NCBI RefSeq assembly: GCF_027158005.1 | Contig: NZ_JAPVLQ010000002.1 | Span: 558,001 to 622,000 of the forward strand | DNA: 64,000 nt | Direction of reading: 5' to 3' | Source: Rhodococcus sp. H36-A4 | GTDB taxonomy: Bacteria; Actinomycetota; Actinomycetes; Mycobacteriales; Mycobacteriaceae | Shown: positions 59,439 to 64,000 of the stretch, piece after piece | How positions within the stretch are numbered: position 1 is the first letter of the stretch | Layout of the letters: every line of letters begins with the position of its first letter | Notes under the pieces: model-generated | The model's input: only the letters and a program-made list of their open reading frames with translations | What the model was told of the DNA's origin: nothing | Databases searched by the model: none | Position numbers and translations under genes: made by a program

Positions 59439-61796
59439 TCAGCGGGGGCCCGCCCGTAGGGCACCGAGTACCGTTTCCAACACCACGACCGCGCCAGGCT
59501 TGTCCAGCGGATCGTTACCGTTGCCACATTTCGGTGACTGAATGCAGGAGGGACAGCCGGTCGGACACTCACATGATTCGATGGCATCTTTCGTCGCGGC
59601 CAGCCATTCTCGGAGCGCGCTGTGTCCCCGGTCGGCGAATCCTGCACCGCCGTCGTAACCGTCGTAGACGAAGATCGTGGGTAGCCCGGTGTCCGGGTGC
59701 AGGGCCGTCGACACGCCGCCGATGTCCCAGCGATCGCAGGTTGCGATGAGCGGAAGTAGGCCGATGGCAGCGTGTTCCGCGGCATGGAGTGATCCCGGGA
59801 ATCGTTCCGCCGGTATCCCTCTGGCCTCGAGTAGCTCCGGTGTGATCGTGTACATCACCGCGCGGGTGTCCAGTGTCTGTTCGGGCATGTCGAGGTCGAT
59901 GGAATCGAGGACCTCGCCGGAGTGCAGACGTCGAAGATAGCCGACGACCTGATGGGTGACGTTCACCTGGACGAGTGCGGTGGTCACCTCGCCGAAATCC
60001 TGCTGCGAGTGCACCGCGGTGACCGCGATGTCGGTTCTCTCGCGGGCAGAGGTACTCCAGTCGGGTTGTTCCGGATGGACGAGTGCGATTCCGTCCTCGA
60101 GATCCAGCTCGTCGACGACGAACGATTCACCCTGGTGAATGTGGACGGCGCCGGGATGTGCTGTGGCAGGGGCTCGGCCACCATCGACGGTTCCGAGCAT
60201 GCGACCCGAGCCGCCGTCGACGATGGCGACCTGAATGCCGATGCCGCCGCGTATGTTCACGGCGGCATGCGGAGTCATCTGCTGGCCCTCGGGTGTGATG
60301 AACCATCCGTGTGGGCGTTTGCGAACCAGCCCGTCGGCAGCCAGGGCGGTGAGCACCGACTCGGCGTGCAGTTCCACCGCCTCTTCGGCGGTGATCGGTA
60401 ATTCAGCTGCGGCGCAAAGTAATTGCGGGAGGAGAATGTACGGGTTGGTCGGATCGGTGACCGTCGCCTCGATGGGCTTGTCCAGCAATGCTGCGGGATG
60501 GTGAACCAGGTACGTGTCGAGTGGATCGTCGCGGCCGACGAGGACGACGAGAGATCCCTCTCCTCGCCTTCCCGAGCGGCCGGCCTGCTGCCAGAACGAG
60601 GCGACGGTCCCGGGAAATCCTGCGACGATGACAGCGTCGAGACCGGCGATGTCGACGCCCAATTCGAGAGCGTTGGTGGTGGCGACCCCGAGCAAAGTGC
60701 CGTCGGAAAGATCCGACTCCAATTTCCGTCGATCGTCCGCGAGATATCCAGCACGATACGCGGCAACCCGAGCGGGTAGGTCTCGATCGACGTCGGCGAG
60801 CAGTCGTCGAGTGCCGAGAGCGGTGACCTCGGCTCCTCGTCTGGATCGGACGAATGTCAGTGTGCGAGCGCCTTCTATCAGGAGGTCGGCCATGATGCGC
60901 GACGCTTCGGCGCCTGCCGACCGGCGAACCGGCGCCCCGTTCTCGCCCGTGATTGCTTTCAGCAGCGGCGGTTCCCACAGTGCCACTGTGCGGGGGCCGT
61001 GCGGTGATCCGTCCTCGGTGACCTGCGCGCAGGGAGCGCCGACGAGACGGGTTGCCGCCGCTCCGGGATCAGCCGTCGTGGCACTCGCCAGAACGAAGGT
61101 GGGTGAGGCACCGTAACGCGCGCAGATGCGTCGAAGGCGCCGAAGTATGAGGGCCACATTGGAACCGAACACGCCACGGTAGTAGTGGCATTCGTCGACG
61201 ACGACGAATTTCAGGTTTCGCAAGAATCTTGCCCACCGCTCGTGCGCGCCGAGAATCCCGATGTGCACCATGTCCGGATTCGTGAAAATCCAGCGTGCAT
61301 TGGCGCGGGCCCATTGGCGGGTCTCGATGGGGGTGTCACCGTCGTACGAGCTCGGGAAGACTTCGCCCAATTCCGGTGCTTCGGTGCGTAACTCGTCGGT
61401 GAGGGAGATGGTGTTGCGGAGTTGGTCTGCGCCCAGTGCCTTCGTCGGTGAGAGATACAATGCCGTCGCGCGGGGTTCGTCGAGAAGCGTCGACAAGATC
61501 GGCATCTGGTATGCCAGTGACTTTCCCGACGCCGTACCGGTGGACAAGACGACGTGCCGACCCTCGATGGCGAGTGTCGCGGCGTGAGCCTGATGACTCC
61601 ACGGTCGGGTGATTCCTCGGGAAATCAGCGTGCGGCTCACTTCAGGCTTCAGCCATGACGGCCAGTCGACGAATTGTGATGCCCGCCCCGGCAACTCCGC
61701 GATGTGGGTCAACGGATCCTCCCCGGAGGGGGTGCCGGCGAGCACTCGGTCCAGTAGTGCGCGACCGTAGCTCTGCTGTGGAACCGGTTGGGTCAC
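59439..61796 (-). CDS. Hrq1/MrfA (YprA)-type DEAD/DEAH helicase with DUF1998
   Basis: 785 aa. Helicase core: Walker [18 protein letters not shown]-type box VVDECHYY, motif [12 protein letters not shown]. The C-terminal DUF1998 domain ends in a four-cysteine zinc site ([20 protein letters not shown]). Members unwind DNA 3'-5' and take part in crosslink repair. Host backbone gene (Rv3649-like), with the 210-nt gap to the phosphonate operon holding no gene. Confidence 0.92.
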   Translation of the reverse strand: MTQPVPQQSYGRALLDRVLAGTPSGEDPLTHIAELPGRASQFVDWPSWLKPEVSRTLISRGITRPWSHQAHAATLAIEGRHVVLSTGTASGKSLAYQMPILSTLLDEPRATALYLSPTKALGADQLRNTISLTDELRTEAPELGEVFPSSYDGDTPIETRQWARANARWIFTNPDMVHIGILGAHERWARFLRNLKFVVVDECHYYRGVFGSNVALILRRLRRICARYGASPTFVLASATTADPGAAATRLVGAPCAQVTEDGSPHGPRTVALWEPPLLKAITGENGAPVRRSAGAEASRIMADLLIEGARTLTFVRSRRGAEVTALGTRRLLADVDRDLPARVAAYRAGYLADDRRKLESDLSDGTLLGVATTNALELGVDIAGLDAVIVAGFPGTVASFWQQAGRSGRRGEGSLVVLVGRDDPLDTYLVHHPAALLDKPIEATVTDPTNPYILLPQLLCAAAELPITAEEAVELHAESVLTALAADGLVRKRPHGWFITPEGQQMTPHAAVNIRGGIGIQVAIVDGGSGRMLGTVDGGRAPATAHPGAVHIHQGESFVVDELDLEDGIALVHPEQPDWSTSARERTDIAVTAVHSQQDFGEVTTALVQVNVTHQVVGYLRRLHSGEVLDSIDLDMPEQTLDTRAVMYTITPELLEARGIPAERFPGSLHAAEHAAIGLLPLIATCDRWDIGGVSTALHPDTGLPTIFVYDGYDGGAGFADRGHSALREWLAATKDAIESCECPTGCPSCIQSPKCGNGNDPLDKPGAVVVLETVLGALRAGPR

Positions 61797-62228
61797 GTAC
61801 TCTCCATACTTGAAAATCGAACGAAGTGCATACAGCGGCGAGGGTCACGACCTGCGGTTTTCATGCTATCGGTCAGCCGGTTGGTCACCTGCAGTGGGAC
61901 GGTGTCGCCCCTGGTGAAGGCGCGCGACGGTGTCGTCGGTCAGCTCCGTGGTCATCAAGATCGACAAAATGTTCGGAAAGTGCGGATTCCGACTGTTGCG
62001 ATTGCTGGGAACGTGGTTCACTTGCCTTGGTCGCAGCTTCTGTGTTCGTTCACGTTCGCAGGAACTAATGTTGCGGACGGTGTGCTTTTCAGAGCGTTTC
62101 CTGAAGGGAACTCTGTTGTTTCAGGGGTTCCTCGCGAGGGGGAATTCAGGAAGTACAACGGTCGGAACCGGCCCGGTGGACTGTATGCGCTGTCCGCCGC
62201 ATCCGGTGTTAGAAAGAGAAGGAACAGC
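61797..62228. promoter_or_regulatory. Long leader region of cspA
   Basis: 430 nt without a credible gene lie between the helicase start and cspA. Cold-shock genes commonly have long structured leaders, so most of this may be cspA 5' UTR and promoter. AGAAAGAGAAGG precedes the ATG at 62229. No thermosensor fold was predicted by eye. Confidence 0.35.
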
Positions 62229-62432
62229 ATGGCACAGGGAACTGTGAAGTGGTTCAACGCCGAAAAAGGCTTTGGATTCATCGCACCAGAAGACGGGTCC
62301 GCTGACGTCTTCGTTCACTACTCCGAGATTCAGGGCAACGGATTCCGTACCCTCGAGGAGAACCAGCGCGTCGAGTTCGAGGTCGGCCAGGGCACCAAGG
62401 GGCCCCAGGCAACCGGAGTCCACGCGGTCTGA
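62229..62432 (+). CDS. cspA: Cold-shock protein CspA
   Basis: 67-aa single cold-shock domain with both RNA-binding motifs, KGFGFI and DVFVHY. It acts as a nucleic acid chaperone. Matches Rv3648c by position. Confidence 0.96.
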   Translation: MAQGTVKWFNAEKGFGFIAPEDGSADVFVHYSEIQGNGFRTLEENQRVEFEVGQGTKGPQATGVHAV

Positions 62433-62472
62433 TCGACAATCGCCCGCACCGCGGGTTCGAATCGACAATCGT

Positions 62473-62520
62473 CATCCCCCTCTTACGTTCGCGCTTTTTG
62501 CGAACGACAAGAGGGGGATG
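62473..62520. terminator. Terminator after cspA
   Basis: CATCCCCCTCTT (62473-62484) pairs with AAGAGGGGGATG (62509-62520); inside, GTTCGC pairs with GCGAAC around a T-rich loop. Confidence 0.8.
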
Positions 62521-62609
62521 AGTTGTTTTCGAGGGTGGCGTGTCATCCGGTCGGGCGAAACGCGCACATGAGGCGTCGGTTCGACCGACTATGTCCTACT
62601 GTCCACACT

Positions 62610-63197
62610 GTGAACCAGCTGTCCTTCTTCTCCGCCGAGTCGTTGCCTCCATCGGTGACCGACTTGAGCGGGCTGCTGGCGTCGACCGGACAGGTCGTCG
62701 TGTCAGCGGCGGGGGCGCGTATCTCTGTCGTCGTCGACAGTGAATGGCGGGCCGAGGCGATCGCAGATCTGATCGCCGAATGTGGGTTGGTCTCCGAATT
62801 GGGCCGGTCGGAAGAAAATCGCCCGCTGGTTCGAACGGCCTCGGTCGCGGACCTGGCACCGCTGGCCTCGCTGTGGACGAAGGGTGCGGTGAAGGCGATG
62901 CCACCCGGCTGGGTTCCTGGATCCCGTGAGTTAAGGGCCTGGGTTCTGGCCTCTGGCAGGCCGGAGGCAGAGGGCGAACGTTACGTCCTCGGCCTCGATC
63001 CGCACGCTCCGGAAACGCATGCACCGCTCGCGCAGGCGTTGATGCGTGCCGGAATCGCGCCGACCCAGATCGGCACTCGCGGTCCGATGCCAGGCCTGAG
63101 AATTACCGGACGTAGGCGCATGATGAGGCTGGTGGAGAACGTCGGACCCCCTCCGGAGAACGCGGAGGCTCGTGCCGGCTGGCCGCACGCCGACTAG
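62610..63197 (+). CDS. Conserved protein of unknown function (Rv3647c-like)
   Basis: 195 aa from a GTG. No known catalytic motif; the sequence has a DUF-type alpha/beta N-terminal half (VVVSAAGARISVVVDSEWRA) and a basic C-terminus (RITGRRRMMRL). Its position between cspA and topA matches Rv3647c. Confidence 0.78.
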   Translation: MNQLSFFSAESLPPSVTDLSGLLASTGQVVVSAAGARISVVVDSEWRAEAIADLIAECGLVSELGRSEENRPLVRTASVADLAPLASLWTKGAVKAMPPGWVPGSRELRAWVLASGRPEAEGERYVLGLDPHAPETHAPLAQALMRAGIAPTQIGTRGPMPGLRITGRRRMMRLVENVGPPPENAEARAGWPHAD

Positions 63198-63341
63198 GGC
63201 GTTCAGAAGCCGATCTGCGAGAATTTCGACGGCGTATGTCACTCTGTTACCAGGCGGACCGAAAGAAAATGTCGGATTCGACCGGTAAAAATGCACATGG
63301 AGTGTCTCGAGTCAACGCAATAGGAAAGGTTCGGCAACAAG

Positions 63342-64000
63342 GTGGCAACACGGAATAACGGCACGGGGGACGGGTCCACCGGCAGCTCTGTTGAGCCGCG
63401 CCGTCTTGTCATCGTCGAGTCCCCGACCAAGGCGAAGAAGATTGCCCCGTACCTCGGTCCGAACTACGTGGTCGAGGCATCCGTCGGGCACATCAGAGAC
63501 CTCCCACGTGGAGCAGCCGACGTGCCTGCCAAATACAAGGGTGAACCGTGGGCCAGGCTCGGCGTCAATGTCGATCACGACTTCGAAGCTCTGTACGTAG
63601 TGTCGCCGGAGAAGCGGAGCAAGGTCGCCGAGCTCAAGAGTCTGCTCAAGGACGCCGACGAACTCTACCTGGCCACTGACCCTGACCGCGAGGGTGAAGC
63701 CATTGCATGGCACCTCCTCGAGACCCTGAACCCGAAGATCCCAGTTCGACGCATGGTGTTCAACGAGATCACCAAACCGGCCATTCTGGCAGCGGCCGCC
63801 GACACCCGCGAACTAGACCAAGATCTTGTCGACGCGCAGGAAACCCGCCGAATCCTCGATCGTCTATACGGCTACGAGGTCAGTCCGGTCCTGTGGAAGA
63901 AGGTCATGCCGAAGCTCTCGGCTGGCCGTGTCCAGTCCGTCGCTACTCGCATCATCGTGCAGCGTGAGCGTGACCGGATGGCGTTCCGCACAGCCGAGTA
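63342..64000 (+). CDS. topA: DNA topoisomerase I, N-terminal part
   Basis: Open to the right edge of the window. GTG start at 63342. The Toprim domain begins [14 protein letters not shown] and has the metal motif [15 protein letters not shown]. Then comes the start of the type IA core ([29 protein letters not shown]). The active-site tyrosine lies beyond the window. Confidence 0.97.
   Translation, partial: MATRNNGTGDGSTGSSVEPRRLVIVESPTKAKKIAPYLGPNYVVEASVGHIRDLPRGAADVPAKYKGEPWARLGVNVDHDFEALYVVSPEKRSKVAELKSLLKDADELYLATDPDREGEAIAWHLLETLNPKIPVRRMVFNEITKPAILAAAADTRELDQDLVDAQETRRILDRLYGYEVSPVLWKKVMPKLSAGRVQSVATRIIVQRERDRMAFRTAE

Overview
This is a high-GC actinobacterial chromosome segment, most likely Rhodococcus or a close relative in Nocardiaceae. 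The host backbone runs in nearly the gene order of the Mycobacterium tuberculosis block Rv3682 to Rv3646c: ponA2, whiB4, two ArsA-like ATPases, a DUF4177 protein, RidA-like, metallo-beta-lactamase fold, crp, nth, TlpA-like, CoA-type Nudix, marP, ephE, a DUF1469-type membrane protein, acs, dppABCD, a Fic-fold protein, a HAD phosphatase, ssd, the tad pilus genes, an Hrq1/MrfA-type helicase, cspA and topA. An MFS transporter sits between the DUF1469-type gene and acs. A promoter plus terminator between the Fic-fold and HAD genes predicts an RNA of about 310 nt at the place where mycobacteria encode the Ms1 RNA.

The backbone carries two large insertions. The first (27363-42191, 14.8 kb) is a phage-derived integrative element with a large serine integrase. 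It cut the small Flp-type pilin (DUF4244) gene of the tad locus in two. Both pilin pieces and both att sites are visible, and joining them at the shared GATTCG restores an intact 67-codon gene. The left half of the element holds the integrase, a replication initiator gene with iteron-like repeats inside it, small HTH proteins, a sliding-clamp-like protein and a run of tightly overlapping small genes ending in an HNH protein. The middle holds an AT-rich two-gene module (316-aa soluble protein plus 168-aa four-helix membrane protein) with RexA/RexB-like architecture and two palindromes in front of it. The right half is decaying phage material: a tape-measure C-terminus, a truncated antirepressor, an N-terminally shortened HTH protein, a frameshifted HTH copy and a hairpin repeat present three times. 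No capsid, portal, terminase or conjugation genes were recognised, so it looks like a defective prophage or phage satellite.

The second insertion (about 43.0-59.3 kb) is catabolic. It has a complete peptide/opine-type ABC importer (BCDF plus binding protein), a scarred 1.4-kb stretch, an orphan paralogous binding protein, and then a phosphonate cluster. In that cluster a TmpA-like Fe(II)/2-oxoglutarate dioxygenase and a TmpB/PhnZ-like HD oxygenase (+ strand) converge on an ABC importer with a GntR/UTRA regulator (- strand). Together these would import and oxidise a 2-aminoethylphosphonate-type compound.

The Crp encoded here and a perfect TGTGA-N6-TCACA site upstream of acs suggest cAMP-linked control of acetate activation. 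The main point of interest is the element. Its integration removes the C-terminus of the pilin and places 14.8 kb between tadABC-pilin and the downstream tadE-like genes, so excision could act as a switch for pilus production while the element may carry anti-phage genes.
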